53,806 bases of DNA from Nemertoderma westbladi. Its lineage: Eukaryota > Xenacoelomorpha > Nemertodermatida > Nemertodermatidae. The translations under genes and the position numbers were made by a program. Below are positions 32,765 through 43,109 of the stretch, one piece after another (within the stretch, counting starts at the first letter, position 1; every line of letters starts with the position of its first letter). Under the pieces are notes generated by a model that made no database searches, was not told the origin of the DNA, and saw only the letters and a list, made by a program, of their open reading frames with translations. The stretch spans positions 1 through 53,806 of the forward strand of contig JAUCBJ010008970.1 of the NCBI GenBank assembly GCA_032718475.1, written 5' to 3'.

Positions 32765-35700
32765 CTACGTTGAAGAGCCCCTAGATGTTTGAGGTATTAG
32801 GGAGGTGGTCGTGGGAAGAGTGTCTTGTCTTCCATAGTTTCCGGAGAGTTCCCTGTCTCTTTCCAGCAAACATAAACGACCAACTGGGCGATTGAGTTGT
32901 TGCGTCTCAAAGATTATCCCGGGTTTCTTGAAGTTACGCCGCATTACGACGAGTTCTACTGAGCGCACTAGACCATCCTCCGAGATGTGCGTCTCGATGA
33001 TACGACCGATCTGCCACCGTCTACGTGGGAGGTCCGGATCTACAATAAGGACCATGTCTCCGGCGCTGACATTTTCCTGCTGCGCAAACCACTTAGTTCG
33101 AAGTTGTAGCGTGGGCAGATAATGTTTCTCAAAATGGTCAGCGAAACGACGGGATAGCAACTGCATAAGCTGCCAAGTTCGACGACAGTATTCATCTCCA
33201 TCGGCAATCTCGGATTGTGGGAGCATGGCTACAGGTTTCTTAAGTAGGAAGTGCGCGGGTGTTAGCGCTTCCAGGGAGTCGATACTCGATGAGACTGGCA
33301 TAAGCGGTCTCTCGTTAAGATAGGCAGCGATTTCTTCCATTAACGTCCGTAGAAGTTCGTCGGTGAGATATGCGCGGCACGGCACTATAAAGTGAAATGC
33401 GGTCTTGACACTTCGAATTAATCTCTCCCAACTTCCTCCCCACCAAGGGGCGTCGGCGGCGTTAAAGGTCCAGCTAGACGCCGTTATCCGTAGCTGGTCA
33501 TCCACCTGTCTTTGATTCCAGTCCTTTACGTAAGCCTGAATTTCGTTGTTGGCACCAATGAAGTTCGTTCCCTTATCGGATCTCATCGTATTGCTAGTGC
33601 CGAAACGAGCGATCTGTCGTCGTAGACATAAGACGAAGCTGTTAGTAGATAGATCGTTCACCATATCGAGATGGATAGCTCTACAAGTCATGCAGACAAA
33701 GATTACGCACCATCTCTTGATTATAGTTCTAGCACGATATACTTCAATAGGGCCAAATAAATCCACACCAGTATTAGTAAAGGGTGGTTCATAAAAGCTT
33801 ACTCGTTCCCTAGGTAATTCTGCCTCTCGCTGTGTTAAAGGCCTACTGAATACTTTCCTACAAGGTATGCAGTTCCTAAGAACTTGATTCAGAGCTCTAC
33901 GTGGTTTATGAAAATAATAGCGGGTTCGAATCTCGCTAAGAACTCGTTCTCTACCAGCATGATACAATTTACTGTGAACGTCTACAATCATCTTGATTTG
34001 TACTTCAAGATTACTAATGAGTATAGGGAATTTAGTATCAAAGGACAATGGGGCGTTCGTAAGCCTTCCTCCAACACGTATTAACCCATCTATCATTGTG
34101 CTAGAGAAGCGATCCCTTAAGCGCATCTGCGGATTTCTTAATAGCAGAAAATACCTATCGGAATCCTCATAGCATTGCAATAGTCTCAGTAGCTGCTTAT
34201 TAGTTTCTTCATGCTCCTGGTAGCTGATCTTCTCCTTTAGAAACCGGTCTGATATCTTGTACTTAGGTAGATCTTTAATAACATGAACTTGCGCAGATGT
34301 TACCGGAGCAGGATCACTAGTGGTCTTCTTCCTGGAGTAATGATGGTGAAAACATCTCTTTAAGTATGTGATAGCTTTACAGAGACGATTCCAGGAACTG
34401 TAATGATGCAGTGCTCTCTGCAGCAGGGGTGAGATTCCTTGCGAGACGTCTGGTATCTCAGATTTCCAATCTCTATCTCTAATTTCCACAACAGATTTGT
34501 TTGTGGCGAGGGATTGTGGATCCGAAGTATCGTTCTCGGCAGTATGTAATACAGATAGGTCGATTGTCGGTTTAAATAACTTCGATTTACTTGTCCGAAT
34601 TTTGGGTTTGACTTTCTCCGCTCCCTTGGCTTGTCTAATCTCAGCCGTAGTAAGGTGAGGAGGCCATTCATCCTCTTCCTTGCTCAAGAAGTCGGGTCCA
34701 CCCAACCAATCAGGGGTATCTATCAGTTCCTGTGGAGTTGCTCCTCTGGAGGCGATGTCAGCTGGGTTAATCGTACCAGGGCAATGTCTCCATTGATCTA
34801 TCGTTGTGCGACTAAGAATAATGGCCACTCTGTTAGTAACAAAGATGCTGAACTGACAGACTTCATTCGTTATATATTCCAATACAAGTAAAGCGTCGGT
34901 CCAATAAACAATTTTCTCCAGTGGATAATCGATCTGTTCTGTTACATTCCGGCCGATAGCTGTAGCATATAATGCTGCTTTTAACTCCGCCCGAGGAACC
35001 TTAAGCTTGTTGTTAATCAATGCCTTAGAGGTAACCAAGGCAACTTTGATTCCATCCGGAGTTTCGACTCGCAGATATGCTACTATACCGATCCCCATAT
35101 CGCTGGCATCTCCAAATACATGGAGTTGATAGGAATACGTAGGGAGAACATGACCAAAATATGAACGGGAAATTATAAAGTTCTCGATGGCAGGTAGCGA
35201 ATCCTCCCATTTCATCCATTTCTTTAATAGTTCTCCCTTGAGTGGATCGTCCCACGAGTGGTTTTCCAGCCACATTTGTTGTACTAAACTCCGAGCAATC
35301 AATATAACTGGGCTAATAAATCCCAAGGGATCGAAATAAGTGCTCAGAATACTTAAACAAATCCGTTTGGTCCGAACTGGATTATCTCGCTGTTTTAACT
35401 GAAAAAACAGGATATCTCTTTCTGTGTCCCACTTCAAGCCAAGCGTCTTGGTTTCCGGAAGATCATCATGTATTAAGTCGAGATCTTTTGACCCCCGGTC
35501 TTCTACAGATATTGCTTCCAGAAACTCACGGCAGTTGCTGGTGAACTTCGTCAATCGAAATCCACCTCTTTTCAAACACTCAACCGTTCCTTTCGCGACA
35601 TCAATGGCTTCCTTTACTGATGGAAGGGACTTTAAGTTGTCGTCCATGTATATGTCTCGTTTGATGTTATCTATCACCTCTTTGGAGAAGGCATCCCGGT

Positions 35701-38700
35701 TGTCATCCGCAGTGGTACGGACCACTGAGCAGGCGTTTGAAGGGCTTGATATAATCCCAAAAGCCTGGATGGTCATCCAGTACTCTACCGGTTTCTGGTT
35801 GAGATCTCCTTCAGGCCACCACAGGAATCTTAGGCTGTCTCTATCACGATCCAACGCCTTGACTTGTAGGAACATTCCTTCTATATCGGAGGCGAACGCG
35901 ATGGAATATTGTCTTAATCTCAACAGTATCCCCAACAAAGATTGGAGCAAGTTGGGTCCTGGTAACAACTCGGAATTAAGGGATTGGCCCATATATAGGG
36001 CGGAGCCATCAAATACAACCCGTACTTCATGGGGTTTACCGGGTTTGGGAACATAATGATGTGTTAGATAATAAGTCCTTTCAGTTATTGGAGTTCCTTC
36101 CGGTACTCGCTCCGCATATCCCTTTGTGATAAATTTCTTCAACTGAGTTTGGTACATTTCCTTAGCTGAAGCGTTTGCCGTAAGACGTCGATGTAATTGA
36201 TTGATTCTTTTCTCAGCCAAGGGTCTGTTATTTATAAATCTGGGTTCACGTTTTCGGAAGGGTAGTCCGATTTCATATCTACCTTGATCTTTTAAAAAAC
36301 GTGTGGTTGTTTCCTGGATTTGCTTGGCTCTTTCTTCTTCTATTGACAGGGCTTTGTCGTATGAATTGGGTTCTACCAATTCTTGGGTAAAGAATCGTAT
36401 GGCGAGTTCGTCCCGAGTTCTAGCGTTGTAGCGCTCTACCTCGTCATTAAGTTCGTCATTATAAATAATGGATTCCGTTGGGCAAATCAGTTGACATAGG
36501 TTCGTTTGGTTTTTCCAAGTTTGGTTTTCGGTAAGTAGGTCAAATGTGTTCTCTTCTTCGAAGAGTTGGTAGATGTCGTCATTATCCGAGGAGTATGGTG
36601 TTCCCTCAGTTAGTTCGTCCACCTCGCTGCTTTCCTCTTCCCAATCGCTTACCTGATATATTTGTTCGTGGGGCATTCTCTCTTCTAGAGTTCTACGGGA
36701 AGGGCCAGTAAAGTACCAACCTACTCTAGTTCTTACCGCATAAGTTTGCAGTGGCTGTGGTTGAGCAGGCCGTTTCTCTAATGTTTCGAGCGCCTCATGC
36801 GCGTTTTGGCCGATAAGTATTTGCACTCCAGGATAGTCTGTCTGGAATCGAGGTATCTTAAGATGTTGGACGCTCTCATCCTCGTCCCAATTGTAAAGGT
36901 CTGCTTGGGTAGTAGCGAAGTTCCTTATAGCCACCATTTTTACTGACCTTACACCTTGTGTTCCTAACTTATCCTGGGGGGTGGACAACACACCTACATA
37001 GTAATCTGCCGTCAGGGTAGATTTCCAAACCTGCATAATTCCTGACATGTTCAATTTAGTCCAGAACTTGGGTTGTCCAGCAAAGATATCTTCGGCTAGT
37101 TCTTGATCGATGAAGGTTCCTGTGCTGCCTGAGTCAAGTAGGGCGTTCACTATGTAGCTTTTGTTAATACCGTGAACTCTTACCTGAACTACAGGAAATT
37201 CTCTGATTCCTACGTTGGAAGTTGGAGCTTTCCAAGATGATTGTTTGGTAAAAATAGTAGGGGGAAACTCCTCGTTGATGTCCTTTTCGTAAGTAAGTGC
37301 TCGATACACCGTGGTGTTTATTAGATAACAGGATTCATTGGCGTCGGAGAATTCGTCAGTATAGAATCCTTCCATCTCAGACTCCTGATCAGTGTCGTTT
37401 ACATCACTGAATTGGACATGTAGTTCGGACTCACTTACCTGACTCGGCTTGTCCCGTTCGAACTCACTATGTAACAAGATGTGATGTTTCGCACCACACT
37501 TTTCACACTTTATGTCGGAGTAACAGGTTCGCCGTTGGTGTCCTGGTCTGAGGCAATTATAGCATAACCGCTTGTCCCACACAACTGTACGTCTGTCTAC
37601 AAGGGATTTCTTTAGAAATTCCGCACACGCACTCAAACGGTGAGTCCCGTCGCACAGCGCACAGTTAGGTTTTATGTTACTTACTTTCACTTGGGTAGTC
37701 TGATGCACTCTCGTTCTTTCTTCGGGCTTTCTTCCGCGCATTCTGCTAGGAGACTGAGGAGGGGTCTTAGTAACTTGTTCTCTCCTATTATTGGTTTGAG
37801 CTTTGTATTTACTTACGTCCTTGGAGGTTTTGTCAACATAATACGATCGATCTGTATCTTTCCCGCTGTCCTCTTCTTGGGAAGCTTGGCTTTCGCCGTC
37901 GTCAGTGTAACACACCGGTGTTACTCTTCTCCTAGAAGTGGGTTTCTCACTTACCTTATTTTCCGATGTTTTCTCTCTGGACTGCTTGATAAGTTGTAGT
38001 TTGACTTCACCATCTAAGAAAGACATGAGATCAGCCATAGTAGGACTTCGTCGTTGTTGTTCATTCATGTACAACACTTTCTTGTCCCAGCGTGTACATA
38101 CTCCACCCTTTGGTAAAGTAGAGACTACGGCTCCAATAACCATGGAACTCTGGTATTCGTGCGACTTACCTAACCAGTCCAGTTGTCTACAGATCTCTTG
38201 AATTTCATCGGAAAACTCTATAATCCCACTACTAAGGAAGTGTCGGGGGGCTACTAATTTTGCATACAAATACTTAGCTATGTTATCCTTATTACCATAC
38301 CTGATGTTTAATGTATCCCAAACTTGTCTTAATCCTTCTGGATGTCCAATAAACTTTAACGCCATTAACTTGGGAGGTCCTTCCAAACACTTGATGAGGA
38401 ATCTAAGTTTCTCTCCGTTAGATAGTACAGAGTTCTGTATGCTATCTTTGTAATATTCGTTGAAAGGTAACCATTTCATTTCGTCTCCATTGAATTTGAC
38501 GATCTCTCCCACTTTGACCGCTTGGCGGGCTTCTGTTCTAGCCATCTGACGCGTAAAGCTTTCTTGGGCCATCGTGTTATTTAATATCGAATTATCGGTA
38601 TATAAATTTCTCGGATCATTATCAGGTCTATAGGGAATATCATTAATAACAGGTCTATAATCACCCTTAATAGGGTTTGTTATAGGAGTTTCAACTTCAC

Positions 38701-40927
38701 TAGCAGTATAGATGCGTGTAGGCTCCACACCTTGCGCATGTAGTACTTCAGACCTAACAGGTTGACACAATGTTACAGGGGGTATTGGTATGCCTTTTTG
38801 TATATTGACTAATTTGTCGCGTTCTAGCGCGATACTTTGCTGCACTTCTTGCAACTCTGCTCTACCTTCCCTCACTGTTCCCTTAAGTTGGTGGACAGTC
38901 TCCTGCATCTGTCCCAGCAGGAGATTCATCCCCCGCCGTCCCTCTTCCACCCACTCAACCGCCGAAGCGGGAGTCGCCAACATAGTAGCGGGCTGACGCG
39001 GGACGACGGGAGACAAATTATTGATTTCTCTCTCTGCTATCTGGACAGGGGTATTTGCTTGGACTGTTCCACCGGGTACAGGCAGTGTAGTACTATGTAA
39101 AGGGAATTTAGAGTTAAGCTCTGGAAGTGTAGGGGTCTCTAGCACAGAAGTGACTTTGGGAACAACAGGCCTAATTATTTCAGGTTCATCGACTATAGTA
39201 GGGAGTCTTTTGACCTGGATAAATTGTTCTATGGGTTCTGCACTACCTAAGTCTGTGCTAGTTAGCTGTCTTTTAACAGCTGGGGGCAAATCAGGCAATT
39301 TGCGACGGTAATATGTTTTTCTACGCCTACTTAGATGAGATCTATTTCCTCCGCCTTCAGGATCGGTAGTATCGCCTTCCTCCGAGGATGTGTATCCCTG
39401 GCGCTTGGGAGTAGATTTTCTCATCATCTGCATTTGATTAGCAGTAAACTGTTTATTTATACTGTCTTGTGTCTCTTGCAGATTTTCCAACTCCAGTTGG
39501 GTAGTCTGCTCAGATGCTCTCCTTTCTGCTTCTGCCACTGCCTTTGCTGCTTTTCTTTCTGCTTCTGCATCTGCTGCCGCTGCCTTTCTTTCTGCTTCTG
39601 CTTCTGCCGCAGCCACCGCCTTTGCTGCTTTTCTTTCTGCTTCTGCATCTGCCATAGCCGCCGCCTTTGCTGCTTTTCTTTCTGCTTCTGCATCTGCCAT
39701 AGCCGCCGCCTTTGCTGCTTTTCTTTCTGCTTCTGCATCTGCCATAGCCGCCGCCTTTTGTTCCTCTATCCTTCTTTTCTTTATTTGTTCTTCTCGGACT
39801 CTAGTGAGACGGAGTTTTTCATCACATTCAGCTTGGTTTGCAGCTAGCATTTCGGCATCGATTGAGTCCAATACAAGCTTGGTTCCTTCACTATTAGGGG
39901 AAAGTCCAGACAGCCGTCTCCTCAACTCTTCGTCTCCTAGGAATCGCTGATAGTCGGACAAATAAATGTCGATAGCGTCTCTAGTTCGCGGTTTCTCGGC
40001 GGCCTCTTCGCTTTCCGCTTGAGGAAGGGTAACATCAGTTGGTTCTTCATAAGTTGATCTCTCAGCCAGCTGGGATTTCCACTGGGCCGTTTCCTGTACT
40101 TTGAGATCTACCCGATGTAGCCAAGTTTTTACAGCAACCTGCAGCGACGTGTCCTGTCTTCTTTTGGAAGTTTCCTCAAAGGCTGAGAGGATTAGTCGTA
40201 TGCGTAGGGTTCTTTCCCGTATTTGATATAGCAACTCTTCCTGCTCTTGAGGTCCGTGAGGTTGTCGAAACAGTTGTTCTTCCAATCGATCCAAAGATCC
40301 GAAGAATCCCTGCACATATCCTGCTGCCGACCTCTTCCAAACAGCTGGATCCATTGTATCTTTAGCCACTCCCATCCTGTGTATATCTTCCCAAGTAGCC
40401 TCGGACAGATCCAACGGAAGTCCGAGTCCGGGAAAGTTCCATTGTGATTCAACAATAGATATCAATTCTTCCCTGGCGTATCCCGCGTAATTATCTTGGG
40501 TCGCTCGCTTATTCTTCGCCCAGTCGGCTTGATGTTCCTCCACCGCAATGAATATAGTAGTTAGCACTGCAGCAGGAAGAGTAAGAAGGGGGTCCGAGTA
40601 GACTGTATCAGCCATCTGCACTCCATGTTCGGGAGTCAACTCTACAGTATCCGAACTGCTGGAGCTATCGGGTCGCTGGGAAGTAGGTTCTTGACCAAGA
40701 TGTTGCTGCGATAGGACAACTGCCTCTTGGTCCCGTTTTACCTGTGCCCGAGTGCCTATGATGGACCTATGGTGGACTAGCCTAGGGTCTGATACTACTG
40801 GAGGGATGACCTTTTTTACAGTAGGAGGTGAGCCGAACTCCTTTCTTATTCGCTCCACACTCCTATCTGAATCACAGATAGTTGTATCGATCAGACTGTC
40901 TGACAGGTTTTGCTGAGTGTCAGACAT
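32765..40927 (-). CDS. gag-pol: BEL/Pao gag-pol polyprotein (2720 aa, single frame)
   Basis: One open frame encodes the element's structural and replication proteins. An unusual ~800-residue N-terminal extension includes a tandem Ala/Glu/Arg/Lys repeat (AMADAEAERKAAK, 45-bp units, residues about 390-475), probably coiled coil. The DUF1759-like Gag core follows (about 815-1000), then zinc knuckles (CALC...H...C, CYNCLRPGHQRRTC at 1122, CEKCGAKHHILLH). The protease has DSGST at 1265. The Pao-type reverse transcriptase starts at about 1605 (RVVFDGSA, DIEGMFLQV) with catalytic YMDD at 1760. RNase H follows (FGDASDMG at about 1938; RAELKAAL; YWTDALLVL). The integrase has an HAGRE...CIPC zinc-binding part and a DDE core (GVDLFGP with D2389, SDKGTNF, GSWERLIRSVK). 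A DUF5641-like tail (AGDMVLIVDPDLPRRRW) closes it. All catalytic motifs look intact, so it is potentially active. Confidence 0.96.
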   Translation of the reverse strand: MSDTQQNLSDSLIDTTICDSDRSVERIRKEFGSPPTVKKVIPPVVSDPRLVHHRSIIGTRAQVKRDQEAVVLSQQHLGQEPTSQRPDSSSSSDTVELTPEHGVQMADTVYSDPLLTLPAAVLTTIFIAVEEHQADWAKNKRATQDNYAGYAREELISIVESQWNFPGLGLPLDLSEATWEDIHRMGVAKDTMDPAVWKRSAAGYVQGFFGSLDRLEEQLFRQPHGPQEQEELLYQIRERTLRIRLILSAFEETSKRRQDTSLQVAVKTWLHRVDLKVQETAQWKSQLAERSTYEEPTDVTLPQAESEEAAEKPRTRDAIDIYLSDYQRFLGDEELRRRLSGLSPNSEGTKLVLDSIDAEMLAANQAECDEKLRLTRVREEQIKKRRIEEQKAAAMADAEAERKAAKAAAMADAEAERKAAKAAAMADAEAERKAAKAVAAAEAEAERKAAAADAEAERKAAKAVAEAERRASEQTTQLELENLQETQDSINKQFTANQMQMMRKSTPKRQGYTSSEEGDTTDPEGGGNRSHLSRRRKTYYRRKLPDLPPAVKRQLTSTDLGSAEPIEQFIQVKRLPTIVDEPEIIRPVVPKVTSVLETPTLPELNSKFPLHSTTLPVPGGTVQANTPVQIAEREINNLSPVVPRQPATMLATPASAVEWVEEGRRGMNLLLGQMQETVHQLKGTVREGRAELQEVQQSIALERDKLVNIQKGIPIPPVTLCQPVRSEVLHAQGVEPTRIYTASEVETPITNPIKGDYRPVINDIPYRPDNDPRNLYTDNSILNNTMAQESFTRQMARTEARQAVKVGEIVKFNGDEMKWLPFNEYYKDSIQNSVLSNGEKLRFLIKCLEGPPKLMALKFIGHPEGLRQVWDTLNIRYGNKDNIAKYLYAKLVAPRHFLSSGIIEFSDEIQEICRQLDWLGKSHEYQSSMVIGAVVSTLPKGGVCTRWDKKVLYMNEQQRRSPTMADLMSFLDGEVKLQLIKQSREKTSENKVSEKPTSRRRVTPVCYTDDGESQASQEEDSGKDTDRSYYVDKTSKDVSKYKAQTNNRREQVTKTPPQSPSRMRGRKPEERTRVHQTTQVKVSNIKPNCALCDGTHRLSACAEFLKKSLVDRRTVVWDKRLCYNCLRPGHQRRTCYSDIKCEKCGAKHHILLHSEFERDKPSQVSESELHVQFSDVNDTDQESEMEGFYTDEFSDANESCYLINTTVYRALTYEKDINEEFPPTIFTKQSSWKAPTSNVGIREFPVVQVRVHGINKSYIVNALLDSGSTGTFIDQELAEDIFAGQPKFWTKLNMSGIMQVWKSTLTADYYVGVLSTPQDKLGTQGVRSVKMVAIRNFATTQADLYNWDEDESVQHLKIPRFQTDYPGVQILIGQNAHEALETLEKRPAQPQPLQTYAVRTRVGWYFTGPSRRTLEERMPHEQIYQVSDWEEESSEVDELTEGTPYSSDNDDIYQLFEEENTFDLLTENQTWKNQTNLCQLICPTESIIYNDELNDEVERYNARTRDELAIRFFTQELVEPNSYDKALSIEEERAKQIQETTTRFLKDQGRYEIGLPFRKREPRFINNRPLAEKRINQLHRRLTANASAKEMYQTQLKKFITKGYAERVPEGTPITERTYYLTHHYVPKPGKPHEVRVVFDGSALYMGQSLNSELLPGPNLLQSLLGILLRLRQYSIAFASDIEGMFLQVKALDRDRDSLRFLWWPEGDLNQKPVEYWMTIQAFGIISSPSNACSVVRTTADDNRDAFSKEVIDNIKRDIYMDDNLKSLPSVKEAIDVAKGTVECLKRGGFRLTKFTSNCREFLEAISVEDRGSKDLDLIHDDLPETKTLGLKWDTERDILFFQLKQRDNPVRTKRICLSILSTYFDPLGFISPVILIARSLVQQMWLENHSWDDPLKGELLKKWMKWEDSLPAIENFIISRSYFGHVLPTYSYQLHVFGDASDMGIGIVAYLRVETPDGIKVALVTSKALINNKLKVPRAELKAALYATAIGRNVTEQIDYPLEKIVYWTDALLVLEYITNEVCQFSIFVTNRVAIILSRTTIDQWRHCPGTINPADIASRGATPQELIDTPDWLGGPDFLSKEEDEWPPHLTTAEIRQAKGAEKVKPKIRTSKSKLFKPTIDLSVLHTAENDTSDPQSLATNKSVVEIRDRDWKSEIPDVSQGISPLLQRALHHYSSWNRLCKAITYLKRCFHHHYSRKKTTSDPAPVTSAQVHVIKDLPKYKISDRFLKEKISYQEHEETNKQLLRLLQCYEDSDRYFLLLRNPQMRLRDRFSSTMIDGLIRVGGRLTNAPLSFDTKFPILISNLEVQIKMIVDVHSKLYHAGRERVLSEIRTRYYFHKPRRALNQVLRNCIPCRKVFSRPLTQREAELPRERVSFYEPPFTNTGVDLFGPIEVYRARTIIKRWCVIFVCMTCRAIHLDMVNDLSTNSFVLCLRRQIARFGTSNTMRSDKGTNFIGANNEIQAYVKDWNQRQVDDQLRITASSWTFNAADAPWWGGSWERLIRSVKTAFHFIVPCRAYLTDELLRTLMEEIAAYLNERPLMPVSSSIDSLEALTPAHFLLKKPVAMLPQSEIADGDEYCRRTWQLMQLLSRRFADHFEKHYLPTLQLRTKWFAQQENVSAGDMVLIVDPDLPRRRWQIGRIIETHISEDGLVRSVELVVMRRNFKKPGIIFETQQLNRPVGRLCLLERDRELSGNYGRQDTLPTTTSLIPQTSRGSST

Positions 40928-43109
40928 GTTTAGTTATACAGTTGAATGTCTACTACTATAGTTTCAGTTAAAGCAAGTCTAGTAATTCAGTATGACCGCA
41001 AGCCTAGCGATTTATTACCGGTACCGTTACTCGGTGTAACGTGATATATATACAATATATTAGAATACCGGTATGCTTATAATATATAAGTATTATTACA
41101 GACTAGATTTGTCACAGAGTACCGGTATATAATTTTAGCACAAATATATATATATATATATAGTAGGCCTATAATGAATACCGGTATACAGCTTACACTT
41201 ATAGCATATAAGTATAATTATGAACTAGAATTAATTACAGAGTACCGGTATGATTTCAGCTCAAATTTATAGAAATAAATATAATAAGCCTATAGTAAGT
41301 ACCGGTATGTCAATTATTTTTAGAATAATTGAATTTCTGAATATTTTAAGGTTACTTAGTTACTTTAACTTACTTTATTACCGTTGTTTAAGCAGTAGTC
41401 CAACTGGTAGTGAGACCTAGTTGTTGTATGACAGGCCTACTATTTATAAATCGTTTGATTTGATTTATAATATTTATATACCCGTTATATGGGTTTTTGT
41501 CAATATTTGAAATAAATGTTATTATTTCTGGGGGAGTCACTACACAGAAGCTGTGCGCTCTCAGTGAAGTGCTATTTATTTGACACTAAAACTGATAATT
41601 CTAATTTACCTAAGTTACTTAATACTACAAATTACTTACGATACGGGTGAGATTAATTCTCTAATTAAACACAACAAAATATTACGTACGAAATTTTTAG
41701 GGTAATTTTACAGGAAGTCTACAAACCAGTCTAACAAAGGGTTAGATTTCTGGTTATTACAATGGACAGGGTACTACGGTATTTAAATAATAAGTAGTAG
41801 TAAATATACTGTACTGTCCAGATAGGAAAATACCACCACCTGACGACCTATAACCGTATCGCTATAGGTACTACGTTATGTATCACGGATTGTTCCTACC
41901 CAGAAGCTAATAGAGCTAACGAATGTGCCTATCAACCACTTTACAACACAAATATACTGCCTACACTAATTACTTCGGAAAGCACTGTACACTAAACCCC
42001 AAATTAGGTACAAGTACCGGTATAACAAATAATCAGTAGTTAAATATACTTGAACAGTTAAAAGAACCACGGCATCTGCTGGAGTGACCGAAGCACAAAA
42101 TCTCCAGTCTTTACCTACGCCGAGCAGCCCTGATGTAGTACCGGGGTTAGTTTAACTATAACGGTATGTATAACAAGCACAATTACTGTAGGAATAAACT
42201 TGGGGACATGAATGTTGCGAATAATCGCATAAACTCTGAATAATAAATATTACGCTACCCGTACAGAATACTCAAACAAAATACAAACTAAACGCTGGCA
42301 GACTACTATCAAGCCTAAACAAACTACAGTATGTGCAGATTCTGAAACTGTTAGTTAGTATGCGTTCTAGCACGGTAGTACGACTTATTCTTTAAGAGGG
42401 GATTGACCTTACCGCATATGGCTGCCCCAACTTACTAACGGCACTTTATCAGACCAACTCTACACACGCAGCAATCCCTTCAGGCCTAAGAATAGCTAGA
42501 CAACAATCTAGCCTACAAAATATTTGAGTAATAACTATTACGGTACCTGAACAGACCACACAAACAAACACAGACTAAAACACTGGCAGACTACGATCAA
42601 GCCTAAATAAACTACAGTATATGCAGACTCTGAAACTGTTAGTTAGTATGCGTTCTAACACGGTAGTACGACTTATTCTTTAAGAGGGGATTGACCTTAC
42701 CGCATATGGCTGCCCCAACTTACTAACGGCACTTTATCAGACAAACTCTACACACGCCGTAATCTCTCCAAACTCAACAACAGTCAGACAGCAGTTCAGC
42801 CTACAATTATTCGAACAATCTGAGCAGACTTACACGTCTTCAGCTCAATATTAACTTACTAGGAAATAAAACCAACAGAAATAAGTAAGCTCCAAAAGAA
42901 ACAAGGGGTGTACAGTCCCTAATCTCTTAAACAGCCTACCGGTATACAATAATCAAAATCGAATAATACCAAATGTACTTGTACAGCAGTACCGGTACCG
43001 GTGATGACAGTTAGGCCTACTGACCTGCAGAAGTACCGGTTCAGTTTTACCAGTCACTACGGTATCTTGCAACCTTATTGCCTACTGCAATAAGATTATA
43101 AACTGTTAC
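40928..43109 (-). other. Leader region between 5' LTR and gag-pol
   Basis: About 2.2 kb without a long ORF. It contains a (TA)n run (about 41146-41162), about ten copies of the word ACCGGTA and a 288-bp tandem duplication (see separate entry). Packaging and primer sites would be expected here, but I cannot point to them; directly inside the LTR the minus strand reads GTAACAGTTTATAATC, with no TGG start typical of a primer-binding site. Confidence 0.6.
42250..42825. repeat. 288-bp tandem duplication in the leader
   Basis: The block TTAGTTAGTATGCGTTCTA to ACTTACTAACGGCACTTTAT occurs twice at a 288-bp offset; for example ACCGCATATG starts at 42411 and 42699. The two copies are nearly identical, with a few substitutions. 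Confidence 0.9.

Noticed and set aside
35424-36056. 210-codon plus-strand frame inside gag-pol
   Set aside because: It is a shadow of the RT coding region on the other strand and has no protein-like motifs.
42250-42825. CRISPR-like or satellite array in the retrotransposon leader
   Set aside because: Only two copies of a 288-bp block exist, in a eukaryotic LTR element. It is a simple tandem duplication.
43080-43109. tRNA primer-binding site next to the 5' LTR
   Set aside because: The sequence directly inside the LTR lacks a TGG start and I cannot match it to a tRNA 3' end.
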